DNA of 64,000 nt from Sulfuritalea sp. Lineage in GTDB: Bacteria; Pseudomonadota; Gammaproteobacteria; Burkholderiales; Rhodocyclaceae. Below the pieces are notes generated by a model that worked only from the letters and a program-made list of their open reading frames with translations, searched no databases and was not told the DNA's origin. The position numbers and the translations under genes are program-made. The DNA lies in NCBI GenBank assembly GCA_016712985.1, contig JADJQA010000006.1, positions 62,001 through 126,000 on the forward strand. Direction: 5' to 3'. Shown here one piece after another: positions 1-10,358 of this stretch; the stretch's first letter is position 1, and every line of letters starts with the position of its first letter.

Positions 1-438
1 GCAGCGGCTGTATCGCCCTTCGCGGCAAAGGCGCAACAGCACGGCGTCGAACTGGTCGTCGATCCGGCTTCGCCGCATGCCTTGTTGGCTGATCGCTTGC
101 AACTGGAGGTGGTCTTGCGCAATCTGCTGACCAACGCCTTCGACGCCGTGGTGGATCAACCCCCCGGTCAACGTCGCGTCCGCCTGTCGGCGTACACGGA
201 GGGCGCCGGACGAGTCTGCGTGAGCATCGAAGACAGCGGCCCCGGCCTCTCCGGGGCGGCGGCGGCACGCCTGTTCGAGGCGTTTCAGTCGTCCAAGAAG
301 AGCGGGCTGGGCCTCGGCCTGGTGATCAGTCGCGCCATTGTCGAAGCCCACGGCGGGAGTCTCCGGGCCGAGGTCGCCGATCACGGCCTGTTCAAGATGG
401 TGCTGCCCACGGAAGGAAAAGAGCGCGATGCAACCTAG
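1..438 (+). CDS. Sensor histidine kinase, C-terminal ATPase part (5' end outside window)
   Basis: The frame is open from base 1 to the TAG at 436-438, so the window starts inside the gene. What remains is a HATPase_c domain: an N-box (NLLTNAFDAV), a G1 box (DSGPGL) and a G2 box (GLGLGL). The phospho-accepting histidine and any sensor domain lie upstream. The short form and coupling to a FixJ-like regulator fit the FixL/TtrS/DctS type of kinase. The next gene starts 11 bases inside this one, which implies translational coupling and a cognate pair. The signal sensed cannot be told from this fragment. Confidence 0.9.
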   Translation, partial: AAAVSPFAAKAQQHGVELVVDPASPHALLADRLQLEVVLRNLLTNAFDAVVDQPPGQRRVRLSAYTEGAGRVCVSIEDSGPGLSGAAAARLFEAFQSSKKSGLGLGLVISRAIVEAHGGSLRAEVADHGLFKMVLPTEGKERDAT

Positions 439-1048
439 CGGATACACCATTTTCATCGTCGAGGACGACCAGTCCGTGCGCGACGCCCTGGGGCTGTTGC
501 TGGGCCTGCGCGGTTACGCGGTCGCCATGTTCGCGGACGCAATGAGCTTCCTCAAGGCCTACCGGACGGAATGGTGCGGTTGCCTGCTGCTTGATATCCG
601 CATGCCGGGAATGGACGGCCTCACGCTACAGAAGCGTTTGCTGGAAACCGGCTGCAAGATGCCGGTGATCGTCATGACCGGCCACGGCGACGTGGAGTCT
701 GCACGGGAGGCGTTTCTGTCCCAGGCGGTGGACTTCCTGGAGAAGCCGATTGACCAGGCCAAGTTGATGAGCGCGATCGAACAAGGATTCGCTCGACAAG
801 CGGCGGTCCGCGATCTGGAAAGTCATCGGACCGAGTTTGACCACTTGCTGGAAAGGCTGACGCCGCGAGAGAAGGAAGTCATGGACTTGGTGGTGGCCGG
901 GCGACACAACCGCGAAATTGCCGAGGCACTTGGCATCAGCCCGCGCACGGTCGAAGTGCATAAGGCGCGCATGACGACGAAGCTGCGGGTGGAAAACGTG
1001 CCTGACCTGGTGCGCATGAGCCTTGGTTCGCAGCGCAGCCAGGAGTGA
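428..1048 (+). CDS. FixJ/NarL-type response regulator
   Basis: A 206-residue protein. The receiver domain (about 1-125) has the acidic pair in IVEDD, the phospho-acceptor Asp56 in LLLDIRMPG, Thr in VMTGHGD and Lys in FLEKPID. The C-terminal LuxR-type helix-turn-helix (about 140-200) has LTPREKEVM and GISPRTVEVHKARM. The start was chosen at the ATG inside the kinase end; an earlier in-frame start would add residues that do not belong to the receiver fold. It is presumably the transcriptional output of the kinase at the window edge. Target genes are unknown. Confidence 0.92.
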   Translation: MQPSGYTIFIVEDDQSVRDALGLLLGLRGYAVAMFADAMSFLKAYRTEWCGCLLLDIRMPGMDGLTLQKRLLETGCKMPVIVMTGHGDVESAREAFLSQAVDFLEKPIDQAKLMSAIEQGFARQAAVRDLESHRTEFDHLLERLTPREKEVMDLVVAGRHNREIAEALGISPRTVEVHKARMTTKLRVENVPDLVRMSLGSQRSQE

Positions 1049-1049
1049 T

Positions 1050-1355
1050 TCAAAAGCATTGCAGCAGGTTGGCGTCGCAGTAAATCTTCTTCAGATACGC
1101 CAGACCGATCCAGCACCAGAACAGCAGGGCGAAGGCGACGAAGGGCAGGTGCCGGTCGATCACCTGCGGCGGTGTGATCTTGCGCACGATCTTGAGCACC
1201 GGCGCGGTGACGATCAGGAACAGCCTGTAGATGGTGTTGTCATGGCGGCGACTGCCGGCGAGCAGCGCCAGCAGGCCCTGACCGAGCAGGAACAGCATGG
1301 CGACCTCGGCCAGCGCGCGCAGTACGCCGAGGATCAGCAGTTCAGGGTGGCTCAT
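1050..1355 (-). CDS. Small hydrophobic membrane protein, YggT-like
   Basis: A 101-residue protein with two hydrophobic stretches, about residues 8-35 and 70-90, separated by a basic loop. The pattern APVLKIVRKITPP before the second membrane segment resembles the YggT family, but the match is loose. It is transcribed away from the TPR gene and converges on the response regulator, leaving one base between them. Function is unknown. Confidence 0.6.
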   Translation of the reverse strand: MSHPELLILGVLRALAEVAMLFLLGQGLLALLAGSRRHDNTIYRLFLIVTAPVLKIVRKITPPQVIDRHLPFVAFALLFWCWIGLAYLKKIYCDANLLQCF

Positions 1356-1393
1356 GGTATGTTTCCGACTCCATTATCCGTTGGGTCAAGCAC

Positions 1394-1984
1394 ATGGATT
1401 ACGATCATTGGCGGCATTATGCCCGCGGCTGGGTGTTGCACTTCTTCGGCCGCGAGGACAGCGCCTTCGAGGCCTACCTGGCGGCGTTTCGCATCAATCC
1501 GCGGGATGTGCAGTCGGCGCGCCACCTGGCGGCGATTGCCGCGAAGCGAAAGAACTGGGCGGTCGCCGAAAAGTGGTTCGAGGCCGCGCTGGCGCTGACT
1601 CCCGACGACGGCGCCAACTGGTTCAACCTCGGCTACGTGTGCGAGCACGCGGGCAAGCCGAAAGAGGCCATCGCTGCCTTTGCAGAGGCGGTGCGCCTGG
1701 TGCCGGCGCAAGACATGGCATGGTACGGCATGGGCCTGGCCCATGCGCGCCTGGGGCAGCACGAGCAGGCGGTGACGGCGCTGGAAAAAGTCGTCGAACT
1801 GCAACCGATGAGCGGCGAGGGCTTCTATCAACTGGGCATGGCCTACCATCACGCCAACCGGCCCGATGATGTCACTGGCATCGTCAAGCGCCTGGTCGGT
1901 TTTGAACCCAAGCGGGCGAGAAAGCTGGTGCGCGATACGCAGCGTTCCGACCTGATGACACTCATCCCGGAGCTTCCCTTCTGA
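1394..1984 (+). CDS. Tetratricopeptide repeat protein
   Basis: A 196-residue protein made of about four TPR units between residues 20 and 165, with typical signatures such as NWFNLGYVCEHAGKPKEAI and AWYGMGLAHARLGQHEQAV. No signal peptide or membrane segment is visible, so it is probably a cytoplasmic scaffold for protein interactions. It is divergent from the small membrane protein across a 38-base gap. The ribosome binding site is weak. No enzymatic motif is seen. Confidence 0.8.
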   Translation: MDYDHWRHYARGWVLHFFGREDSAFEAYLAAFRINPRDVQSARHLAAIAAKRKNWAVAEKWFEAALALTPDDGANWFNLGYVCEHAGKPKEAIAAFAEAVRLVPAQDMAWYGMGLAHARLGQHEQAVTALEKVVELQPMSGEGFYQLGMAYHHANRPDDVTGIVKRLVGFEPKRARKLVRDTQRSDLMTLIPELPF

Positions 1985-1986
1985 TC

Positions 1987-2021
1987 AAAAAAAAACGGCC
2001 CGAGGTCGCCCACGGGCCGTT
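1987..2021 (-). terminator. Rho-independent terminator of the symporter operon
   Basis: The 9-bp stem AACGGCCCG/CGGGCCGTT (1994-2002 and 2013-2021) has a 10-base loop. On the minus strand it is followed by a run of T (A-run 1987-1995). It lies 55 bases past the symporter stop, in the right orientation for that gene. Confidence 0.85.
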
Positions 2022-2075
2022 GGAACGGGGGCGGGTATGTTCCCGGCCCCCCTCCTCCTCCAATCGTTTTATCTA

Positions 2076-4184
2076 TCAGACACCCTTGGTGTCCAGGCCG
2101 TCCGACAGGACGGGATAGCGCACGTGGTCGACCAGTTCCTGGATCTCCTTGCTCGGCGCCGGTGAAATCAGGCTACCGATGATGATGCCGATGAAGCCGG
2201 CGGGAATGCCGAAGGTGCCGGCGGAGATCGGGTTGATGTCCCACCACTTGGCTCCATTGACGCCGAAGAACGGATAGGTCAGGTACATGTAGTAGGCGCA
2301 GATACCCAGACCAAAGCTCATGCCCAGCACCGCACCCAGATAGTTGGCACGTTTCCAGAACACGCCCATCACCAGCGCCGGGAAGAAGCCCGAGGCTGCC
2401 AGCGAAAAGGCCGCGCCGACCAGGAACAGGATGTTGCCCGGCTTCAGGCTGGTGACGTAGGCGGCCGTCAAGGCCACCACGAGCAACAGGCCCTTCGATA
2501 CCGCGATACGTCGAACCGTCGAGGCGTTCGGGTCGATCATCTTGTAGTAGATGTCGTGGGACATCGCGTTGGCGATGGTCAGCAGCAGGCCGTCGGCGGT
2601 GGATAGCGCCGCCGCCAGGCCGCCGGCCGCCACGAGGCCCGAGATCACGTAGGGCAGGCCCGCGATTTCCGGGGTTGCCAGCACGATCAGGTCGCCGCCG
2701 ATGACGATTTCCGCCAGTTGCACGATGCCGTCCTTGTTGATGTCGGCGATGTTCATCAGCGTCTTGTCCACCGTGGACCAGTTGCTGACCCACGCCGGCA
2801 GCGCCGAGAAGCTCGACCCCACCAGGTTGCTGTACACCTCGTACTTGGCCAGGATCGCGAGGGCCGGCGCCGTGAAGTACAGCAGGAAGATGAAGAACAG
2901 GCCCCAGAACACCGAGACGCGCGCCTCATGCACCGAAGGCGTGGTGTAGTAGCGCATCAGGATGTGCGGCAGCGCGGCGGTGCCGATCATCAGGCATGCG
3001 ATCAGGACGAGGAAGTTCTTCTTCGCGATGCTGCGGTTCTTCTCGATCTCTTCCGGCGTCTTGCCGGCAACCGCAAAGGCTTCGGCGTGGGCCTTGACCG
3101 GCGCGGCGCGGGCGCCGACACCCTTCTCGGCAGTCCAGGCCTTCTTCGCCGCGGCCGCGTCGGCCGGGAAGTCCTTGACGGACTTTTCGGCGGCTTCGAT
3201 CGCCTTGGCGTCAGGCGCAGCTTCGGCCTTTAGAGCCGCCACCTTGTCCGTCAGCTTCTGCTTTTCCGCCGCGAGGAAAGCCGGGGCGTCCTTCTCCAGG
3301 CCGGCCAGCTTGGCGGTGGCGGCGGCGGCACGCTCGCGGAATATCGCGCGCACCGACTCTTCCGCCTTGCCCTTCGGCGTGGTCTTGTCGTTGAACTCCT
3401 TTTCCAGCGCCGTCACCTTGGGCAGGGACGAGGTGTAGGCGGAGATCTGCGGGATCGGGATGCCGGTATGCTTCACCGACAGCCAGACCACCGGGATCAT
3501 GTAGGCCACGATCAGGATGATGTACTGCGCCACCTGGGTCCACGTCACCGCCTTCATGCCGCCGAGGAAGGAACACACCAGGATGCCGGCCAGACCGACG
3601 AACACCCCGACCTGGAACTCGAGACCGGTGAAGCGCGAGGTGATGATGCCGACGCCGTAGATCTGCGCGATCACGTAGGTGAAGGAGCAGGTGATGGCCG
3701 CAATCACGCCGATGAAACGCGGCAGATGGCCGCCGTAGCGCGCACCGAGGAAGTCCGGAATCGTGAACTGACCGAACTTGCGCAGGTAGGGCGCCAGCAG
3801 AATCGCCACCAGGCAGTAGCCGCCGGTCCAGCCCAGCACGAAGGCCAGGCCGTCATAGCCGGACAGGTACAGCGTGCCGGCCATGCCGATGAAGCTGGCG
3901 GCGGACATCCAGTCGGCGCCGGTCGCCATGCCGTTGAACAATGCGGGCACGCGCCGGCCGGCGACATAGTACTCGCCGACTTCGGAGGTCTTCGACATGA
4001 AGCCAATGCCGGCATACAGCCCGATGGTGGCGAACAGGAAGACATAGCCGAGGATCTTGTTCGGCACGCCCAGTTGTTCGAGGATGCCGACGATGATGAC
4101 GAAGGTGACGAAGCCGCCGGTGTAGAAGCTGTAGTACTTCTTCAGGTTGGCGTTGAATTGCGATTGGGTGACTTGGCCGGCCAT
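2076..4184 (-). CDS. Sodium:solute symporter, VC_2705/ActP-like large subunit
   Basis: A 702-residue inner-membrane transporter of the SSS family, with many hydrophobic segments and the family-like stretch STADGLLLTIANAMSHDI near residues 528-543. Two features stand out. Residues about 255-388 form a long hydrophilic Ala/Lys/Glu-rich, probably helical insertion between membrane segments. Residues 481-492 (DINKDGIVQLAE) match an EF-hand calcium-binding loop. Its start overlaps the DUF4212 stop as TAATG, so the two subunits are translationally coupled. The subfamily is usually annotated as a monocarboxylate (acetate-like) transporter; the substrate here is inferred. Confidence 0.9.
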   Translation of the reverse strand: MAGQVTQSQFNANLKKYYSFYTGGFVTFVIIVGILEQLGVPNKILGYVFLFATIGLYAGIGFMSKTSEVGEYYVAGRRVPALFNGMATGADWMSAASFIGMAGTLYLSGYDGLAFVLGWTGGYCLVAILLAPYLRKFGQFTIPDFLGARYGGHLPRFIGVIAAITCSFTYVIAQIYGVGIITSRFTGLEFQVGVFVGLAGILVCSFLGGMKAVTWTQVAQYIILIVAYMIPVVWLSVKHTGIPIPQISAYTSSLPKVTALEKEFNDKTTPKGKAEESVRAIFRERAAAATAKLAGLEKDAPAFLAAEKQKLTDKVAALKAEAAPDAKAIEAAEKSVKDFPADAAAAKKAWTAEKGVGARAAPVKAHAEAFAVAGKTPEEIEKNRSIAKKNFLVLIACLMIGTAALPHILMRYYTTPSVHEARVSVFWGLFFIFLLYFTAPALAILAKYEVYSNLVGSSFSALPAWVSNWSTVDKTLMNIADINKDGIVQLAEIVIGGDLIVLATPEIAGLPYVISGLVAAGGLAAALSTADGLLLTIANAMSHDIYYKMIDPNASTVRRIAVSKGLLLVVALTAAYVTSLKPGNILFLVGAAFSLAASGFFPALVMGVFWKRANYLGAVLGMSFGLGICAYYMYLTYPFFGVNGAKWWDINPISAGTFGIPAGFIGIIIGSLISPAPSKEIQELVDHVRYPVLSDGLDTKGV

Positions 4185-4447
4185 TATTCGAGCTCCCCTT
4201 CATGGACACCGTATTCCTTGTCCAGGTTGTTCATGTAATAGGCGTAATAGGCGATGATCAGGACGTAAATGATCAAGGAACCCTGTGCCGACATGTAGAA
4301 GCCCAGAGGGCCGATGAAGCTGATTTCGTTGAGTTCGCGGGCATACCACCCCATCACGAAGGTGACCACGAACCAGAGGACAAGCAGAATCGAGCTTATC
4401 TTCAGGTTGATGTTCCAGTACTGCTTGTGCTTCTCGGTGAGTTGCAT
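4184..4447 (-). CDS. DUF4212 symporter small subunit
   Basis: An 87-residue protein with two transmembrane helices (about 15-33 and 52-70). It opens with the pattern LTEKHKQYWNINLK, typical of the DUF4212 putative solute:sodium symporter small subunit. A strong ribosome binding site (AGGAGG) precedes the ATG. It is the first gene of the two-gene transporter operon and overlaps the large subunit by one base. The small subunit is thought to be needed by this transporter subfamily; its exact role is not established. Confidence 0.9.
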   Translation of the reverse strand: MQLTEKHKQYWNINLKISSILLVLWFVVTFVMGWYARELNEISFIGPLGFYMSAQGSLIIYVLIIAYYAYYMNNLDKEYGVHEGELE

Positions 4448-4661
4448 CTGTCACTCCTCCTGTTTGGCATGCGGCGGACTGGAACAGTCCCCCGTTACTG
4501 AACCGCACCCCGGGATTCCCCTGTTTGATGCGCTGATCGTATCCCCCTGAGCAATCCGAATGGCAACGGTCTGCGCCGCTTGGCCCAAGATGGATACATT
4601 ATCGCGCGGGCAAGCTTACAGGAAACTTACAGTCCCGCAAGCAGAACGGCATAAACCCGCT

Positions 4662-6128
4662 TTATCCAGTCCGGCGAGCTTTCGAGCGGTGATGACCGAA
4701 GCTGACGCGAAACATGCTGCCCTTGCCGCCCCTGCCGGTGAACAGATCGATGCTGGCGCGGTGCAGTTCGGCGATCTCGGCGACGATGGTGAGTCCCAGT
4801 CCGCTGCCGTCGGAGTCGGTGCCCAGCACACGGTAGAAGCGTTCGAAGATCCTGGCGCGCTCGTCAAACGGGATGCCGATTCCGTCGTCCTCGACCTCGA
4901 TCACCACCTGCTCCGCGGCACGGGTGCGCACCGTGACATGGCCGCCCGGCGGGGTGTACTTGATCGCGTTGTCCACCAGGTTGTTCAGCAATTCGTGCAA
5001 CAGCAGCGGCACACCCTCGATCCACAGCGGTCGGCCGCTGTCCTCGAAGCCGAAATCGATCCGCTTTGCCAGCGCGCGCACCACCCATTCCTCGGCGACG
5101 TCGCGGGCCAGGGCGTCGAGGTCAAGCGGCACCACGCGGTGCAGCTTTTCGTGGCTCGCCTCGGCGCGGGCCAGCGTCAGCAACTGGTTGACCATGCGCG
5201 AAGCGCGGTCGGTGCTTTCGGCGATCAGTTGCAGCGCATGGCGCATCCGCGCCGGATCGGTTTCGGAGAGCGCAATTTCGGTCTGCATCTTGAGCCCGGT
5301 CAGCGGCGTGCGCATCTGGTGCGCGGCTTCGGCGATGAAGCGCTGCTGCGCCTGCAGGTTGTCCTCGAGCCGCTCCATCATTTCGTTGAAGGCCACCACC
5401 AGCGGCCGCACCTCGACCGGCACGCGATCGGCGGGTATCGGCGACAGGTCGGCAGGCCGGCGACCGCGAATCCGGTCGCGCAAACTGCCGAGCGGCGCAA
5501 TGCCACGCGCCAGTCCCAGGTAGATCAGGATCAGCGCCAGCGGGACGATGGAAAATTGCGGCAGCAGCACACCGTAAATAATGCTGGAGGACAGCGCCTC
5601 GCGCTTGCGCCGGGTTTCGGCGACCTGCACCACCAGCGGCGGCTGCTCGCCGCCGACGGGAATGAAGGCGTAGGCGACGCGCACGGCCTCGGTTTCGATG
5701 CGCTCGTCGCGGAACCGTATCTTGCCGGCTTCCGGTTTCGCCGGGAGCAACGGCGGCGGAAAGTCCCGGTCGCCCTGAATCAGCTTGCCGTCGGGGCCGA
5801 CGATCTGATAGTAGAGGGCGTCGGTGTCGTCGACATGCTGCACGGCGCGAGCCGCCGCCGGCAGGTCAACCGTGACCCGGTCGCCATCGACCTTCACCAG
5901 GCGCATCAGGGCGCCGACGTCGTCGGCCAGGGCCCGATCGTAGGGCTGGTTGGCGATCTGGGCGGCGACGTGACTGGTGGCGACGATCGAGATCGGCCAC
6001 AGCAGGAGCAGCGGCGCCAGCATCCAGTCGACAATCTCGAGGAACAGCGAATTCGGATGCTCGTAGTCCGGGCTCGGCTTCCTGCCTTGGCCGGCGGCCG
6101 CTTTGGGGTCGGGCTCAGGCCTTGCCAT
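4662..6128 (-). CDS. TctE/QseC-type sensor histidine kinase
   Basis: A 488-residue membrane kinase. There is a transmembrane helix near residues 35-55, a periplasmic sensor region of about 120 residues with repeated Pro/Leu, a second helix, then HAMP, HisKA (HQMRTPLTG), N-box NNLVDNAIKY, G1 DDGIGIP and G2 GSGLGLTI. The start at 6128 was chosen over longer in-frame options because it overlaps the regulator stop by only 14 bases. Gene order regulator-kinase-DUF4212-symporter on one strand suggests it senses the symporter's substrate or a related acid (inference). A 214-base gap with no gene separates it from the transporter. Confidence 0.9.
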   Translation of the reverse strand: MARPEPDPKAAAGQGRKPSPDYEHPNSLFLEIVDWMLAPLLLLWPISIVATSHVAAQIANQPYDRALADDVGALMRLVKVDGDRVTVDLPAAARAVQHVDDTDALYYQIVGPDGKLIQGDRDFPPPLLPAKPEAGKIRFRDERIETEAVRVAYAFIPVGGEQPPLVVQVAETRRKREALSSSIIYGVLLPQFSIVPLALILIYLGLARGIAPLGSLRDRIRGRRPADLSPIPADRVPVEVRPLVVAFNEMMERLEDNLQAQQRFIAEAAHQMRTPLTGLKMQTEIALSETDPARMRHALQLIAESTDRASRMVNQLLTLARAEASHEKLHRVVPLDLDALARDVAEEWVVRALAKRIDFGFEDSGRPLWIEGVPLLLHELLNNLVDNAIKYTPPGGHVTVRTRAAEQVVIEVEDDGIGIPFDERARIFERFYRVLGTDSDGSGLGLTIVAEIAELHRASIDLFTGRGGKGSMFRVSFGHHRSKARRTG

Positions 6129-6810
6129 CCGCCGCATCCGCGGGTTCGCCCGGTCTCTCCAGGCAATAGCCGAGTCCGCGCACCGTGGCGATGCGGACGC
6201 CGCCGGGTTCCAGCTTCTTGCGCAGGCGATGGATATAAACCTCGATCGCATTGCTGCTGACTTCCTCGCCCCAACTGCACAACTGGTCGATCAACTGTTC
6301 CTTCGCCACCAGCCGGCCGGCGCGCAGCAGCAGGATTTCGAGCAAGGCCAGTTCGCGCGCCGATAGATCGACGATCTCGCCGTCGAGTCGCGCAAGACGC
6401 TCGGACTGGTCGTAGGACAGACTGCCCATTTCGATTCGCGTCGGATTGCCGGTGCCGCGCCGGGTCAGGGCGCGAACCCTGGCAAACAGCTCCGGCAGCG
6501 CAAAGGGTTTGGTCAGGTAGTCGTCGGCGCCGGCATCGAGGCCGCGCACCCGGTCTTCGACGCCGTCCAGCGCGGTCAGCACCAGGACCGGCATCGCGAC
6601 CTTGCGCGCCCGCAGGCGCTTGAGCACCTCGATGCCAGACAGGCGCGGCAGGCCAAGGTCGAGGATCAGCAGGTCATAAGGCTGGGCAAGCACCGCGGTG
6701 TCGGCATCCGCGCCGTTATTGACATGGTCCACCGCATATCCGGACTTGCGCAGGGCGGCGATCAGCCCCTGCGCAATGATCCGGTCATCTTCCGCCAGCA
6801 GCAGTCTCAT
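6115..6810 (-). CDS. TctD/OmpR-family response regulator
   Basis: A 231-residue protein. The receiver domain has acidic residues in LLAEDD, Asp51 in LILDLGLPRLSG, Thr in VLVLTALD and Lys in YLTKPFA. The winged-helix OmpR DNA-binding domain follows (about 130-225, with LSARELALLEILLLRAGR and SNAIEVYIHRLRKKL). The start at the ATG of MRLLLAEDD is set by the receiver fold. It is the partner of the downstream kinase and a likely regulator of the adjacent symporter genes, by analogy with TctDE. Confidence 0.93.
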   Translation of the reverse strand: MRLLLAEDDRIIAQGLIAALRKSGYAVDHVNNGADADTAVLAQPYDLLILDLGLPRLSGIEVLKRLRARKVAMPVLVLTALDGVEDRVRGLDAGADDYLTKPFALPELFARVRALTRRGTGNPTRIEMGSLSYDQSERLARLDGEIVDLSARELALLEILLLRAGRLVAKEQLIDQLCSWGEEVSSNAIEVYIHRLRKKLEPGGVRIATVRGLGYCLERPGEPADAADGKA

Positions 6811-6865
6811 GGCCGTCTCGCCACTAGAGTGCTGCGATCTCGATGGAACAGTCAAACAAGGCACT

Positions 6866-6970
6866 CGTCATTCCCGCGAAAGCGGGAATCCAGAGGCATT
6901 CCGTGAAAAAGACACTGGGTCCCCGCCCCGGATCAGGGTCCGGGGTGACGTTCTTTCGCGGGGACGACAA
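6866..6970 (+). repeat. Dispersed palindromic intergenic repeat (copy 1)
   Basis: The repeat begins CGTCATTCCCGCGAAAGCGG, which folds on itself, and continues through a CCCCGGATCAGGGTCCGGGG-like palindrome to a TTCGCGGGGACGAC end. Related elements occur at 24551-24643 and 63750-63816. It fills the gap between the response regulator and the next gene; no coding signal is seen here. Confidence 0.7.
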
Positions 6971-7051
6971 ACCTTGGTTCATAAGTCGCTCTTTGCGTGC
7001 AACACCACACTGCGGGCCGCCGCTGCCAAGCCCGCGCGGGCTCGCCATGGA

Positions 7052-7570
7052 TCAAACCCCTGGCAAGCGGGCGCTGACACCAGCCCAGAACTCGTCGGCT
7101 TTCCTCTTGCCCGCCAAACTCTGCAAAGCGTCTCGGCATTTCTCCAGTACGCTGGCGAGCTCCGCCGCGTCGGCAGCCTTCTCGACCAGGGCGGTCAGAT
7201 CGTCGGCGGAAGGACCCAGATAAGTCACCAGGGCATGGCAGGCAAAATGCGAGGCCGATGCCAGCGAAACCTCGATCGACGGCGCCGCAACGGTCGCCGG
7301 AGCGAGTCCGGGCACGCTCGTGAGGGCCGCAGCCTGCTCGGCGCCCGCGGCCAAGGCTCCCGGATCAGTCTCGATGAATCCCTGGGCGAGCAGCGCGTCG
7401 AGAATGGCTGCGGCGCCCGGATGGGTGTTCCTGGCCAACAGGTCGCCGCGCGTGGTCTTGTCATCGACCATGATCAGCATGGTCCGTTCGCGCAGGCCGA
7501 GCTTGTTGGCGCGGGTCGCGATCTCGGCGCGCCCCTTGTCGGTCTTGCGGTAAATGCCGTCGTCGGCCAC
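7052..7570 (-). CDS. Conserved hypothetical protein
   Basis: A 172-residue soluble protein. The GTG start at 7570 is supported by an AGAGGA ribosome binding site six bases upstream; the longer open frame upstream lacks one. The N-terminal 65 residues (YRKTDKGRAEIATR, then LRERTMLIMVDDKTTRGDLL) resemble a short N-terminal module common in betaproteobacterial hypothetical proteins. The C-terminal half is Ala-rich and helical. No catalytic motif or membrane segment is seen, so function is unknown. Confidence 0.7.
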   Translation of the reverse strand: MADDGIYRKTDKGRAEIATRANKLGLRERTMLIMVDDKTTRGDLLARNTHPGAAAILDALLAQGFIETDPGALAAGAEQAAALTSVPGLAPATVAAPSIEVSLASASHFACHALVTYLGPSADDLTALVEKAADAAELASVLEKCRDALQSLAGKRKADEFWAGVSARLPGV

Positions 7571-7701
7571 GGATATCCTCTTGGTAAGAAGCGTTCTGGC
7601 GAAATGATAGCCTGTCCGTTGCGAACAAGGGCACAAAGCGGCTTTCGTCTTCCCCGCAGACGCCGCTGCGGCGATTACCGTGTCGCGCTGCCCTTCGAGG
7701 A

Positions 7702-7893
7702 TCAGCGGCAGCGCGGCGACCTGGGCATCGTTGCCGGATGAGTTGGCTCGTCCAGGATCAACCGGCTTTGCTTTGGCGTCAACTCCTCGAACATCACCAC
7801 CACGCGTACCGACTGACCGGGGCTGAGCATACCGGGTGCCGGTAGCGGGATGGCCTGATCCTTGACAGTGGATTCGAATTCGATGGCTTGCAT
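7702..7893 (-). CDS. Small antitoxin-like protein, probably truncated
   Basis: A 63-residue frame whose first 37 residues (MQAIEFESTVKDQAIPLPAP, then SVRVVVMFEE) look like a family of short antitoxin-like proteins. The remainder loses similarity to that family, and a plausible continuation lies in another frame, which suggests a frameshift or truncation. No ribosome binding site and no toxin partner were found. Apart from this and the groEL terminator, the stretch 7571-8103 shows nothing recognisable. Confidence 0.35.
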   Translation of the reverse strand: MQAIEFESTVKDQAIPLPAPGMLSPGQSVRVVVMFEELTPKQSRLILDEPTHPATMPRSPRCR

Positions 7894-7965
7894 GACTTGT
7901 ACGCCAGCATTTCGCAGTCGGCATGAATTCGCCGCGCATCGTCCCGCCAGCGCCGGCGATCACGG

Positions 7966-8007
7966 CAAAAAGCAAACCCCCAGCCCTGTTTCCAGAGTCG
8001 GGGGTTT
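7966..8007 (-). terminator. Terminator downstream of groEL
   Basis: The 8-bp stem AAACCCCC (7974-7981)/GGGGGTTT (8000-8007) is followed on the minus strand by GCTTTTTGCC. Orientation and position, about 100 bases after the groEL stop, fit the end of the groESL transcript. Confidence 0.7.
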
Positions 8008-8103
8008 CGTCGGGCCGAGCCCCAGTAGGAAGGGGGTAGCAGGGGGAACCTGGGTTCCCCCTGTTCTTTCCTTTTGGGGCGGATAGGTAGTCGGCGAAGC
8101 CGA

Positions 8104-9758
<1,655 letters not shown>

Positions 9759-9787
9759 TTTCTATATCTCCTGAATATCTGTGGGGA

Positions 9788-10078
9788 TCAGAGCTCAACT
9801 ACGCCCATGATGTCTTCTTCGCGCATGACCAGCAGCTCTTCGCCGTCGACCTTGACGGTCTGGCCGGAGTACTTGCCAAACAGCACGCGGTCACCGACCT
9901 TGAGTGCCATGGGACGGACCTTGCCGTCATCCTGGATCTTGCCGGAGCCGACGGACTTGACTTCACCCTGGTCGGGCTTCTCGGCGGCATTGTCGGGAAT
10001 GACGATGCCGGAAGCGGTTTTCTTCTCTTCTTCGAGACGCTTGACGATAACGCGATCATGCAAAGGACGAATTTTCAT
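9788..10078 (-). CDS. groES: Co-chaperonin GroES
   Basis: A 96-residue co-chaperonin that caps the GroEL ring. It begins MKIRPLHDRVIVKRLEEEKK and has the mobile loop region KTASGIVIP. The start at 10078 has an AGAGGAG ribosome binding site; longer in-frame starts would run into the CIRCE element. It is first in the groES-groEL operon, with 29 bases between the genes. Confidence 0.97.
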   Translation of the reverse strand: MKIRPLHDRVIVKRLEEEKKTASGIVIPDNAAEKPDQGEVKSVGSGKIQDDGKVRPMALKVGDRVLFGKYSGQTVKVDGEELLVMREEDIMGVVEL

Positions 10079-10158
10079 GGGATTGAACTCCTCTTGAACT
10101 GGGTTGGAACAAAAACGGTGCGGACGGGCCGCAGGTTTGGGTCGGGCGCAGGGCCTTA

Positions 10159-10185
10159 TTAGCACTCATCGCCAGCGAGTGCTAA
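10159..10185. promoter_or_regulatory. CIRCE operator (HrcA binding site)
   Basis: A perfect TTAGCACTC-N9-GAGTGCTAA inverted repeat, extended to 12-bp arms (10156-10167 and 10177-10188). It lies about 75 bases upstream of the groES start. CIRCE is the known operator of the HrcA heat-shock repressor, so groESL here is very likely HrcA-controlled. hrcA itself is not in the window. Confidence 0.95.
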
Positions 10186-10358
10186 TAATAGGGCCTAAAG
10201 GGTGATTCTTCAAGGGGCAGATGAAAGAAGTTGAAGGCCCTGCTTGACCGCGATGGCAGACCAGTCAGCAAAAAGAAGAAAAGCGATTACGACTATTGAC
10301 GTAACTCGCCCGGAGTTCTAGCATTTGCATACCAGACAAGAACGCTTTTTCTACTGTT

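Noticed and set aside
4560..6260. Long plus-strand open frame opposite the sensor kinase
   Set aside because: Shadow of the kinase gene: His/Gln/Arg-rich composition without any domain, while the minus strand shows all kinase boxes.
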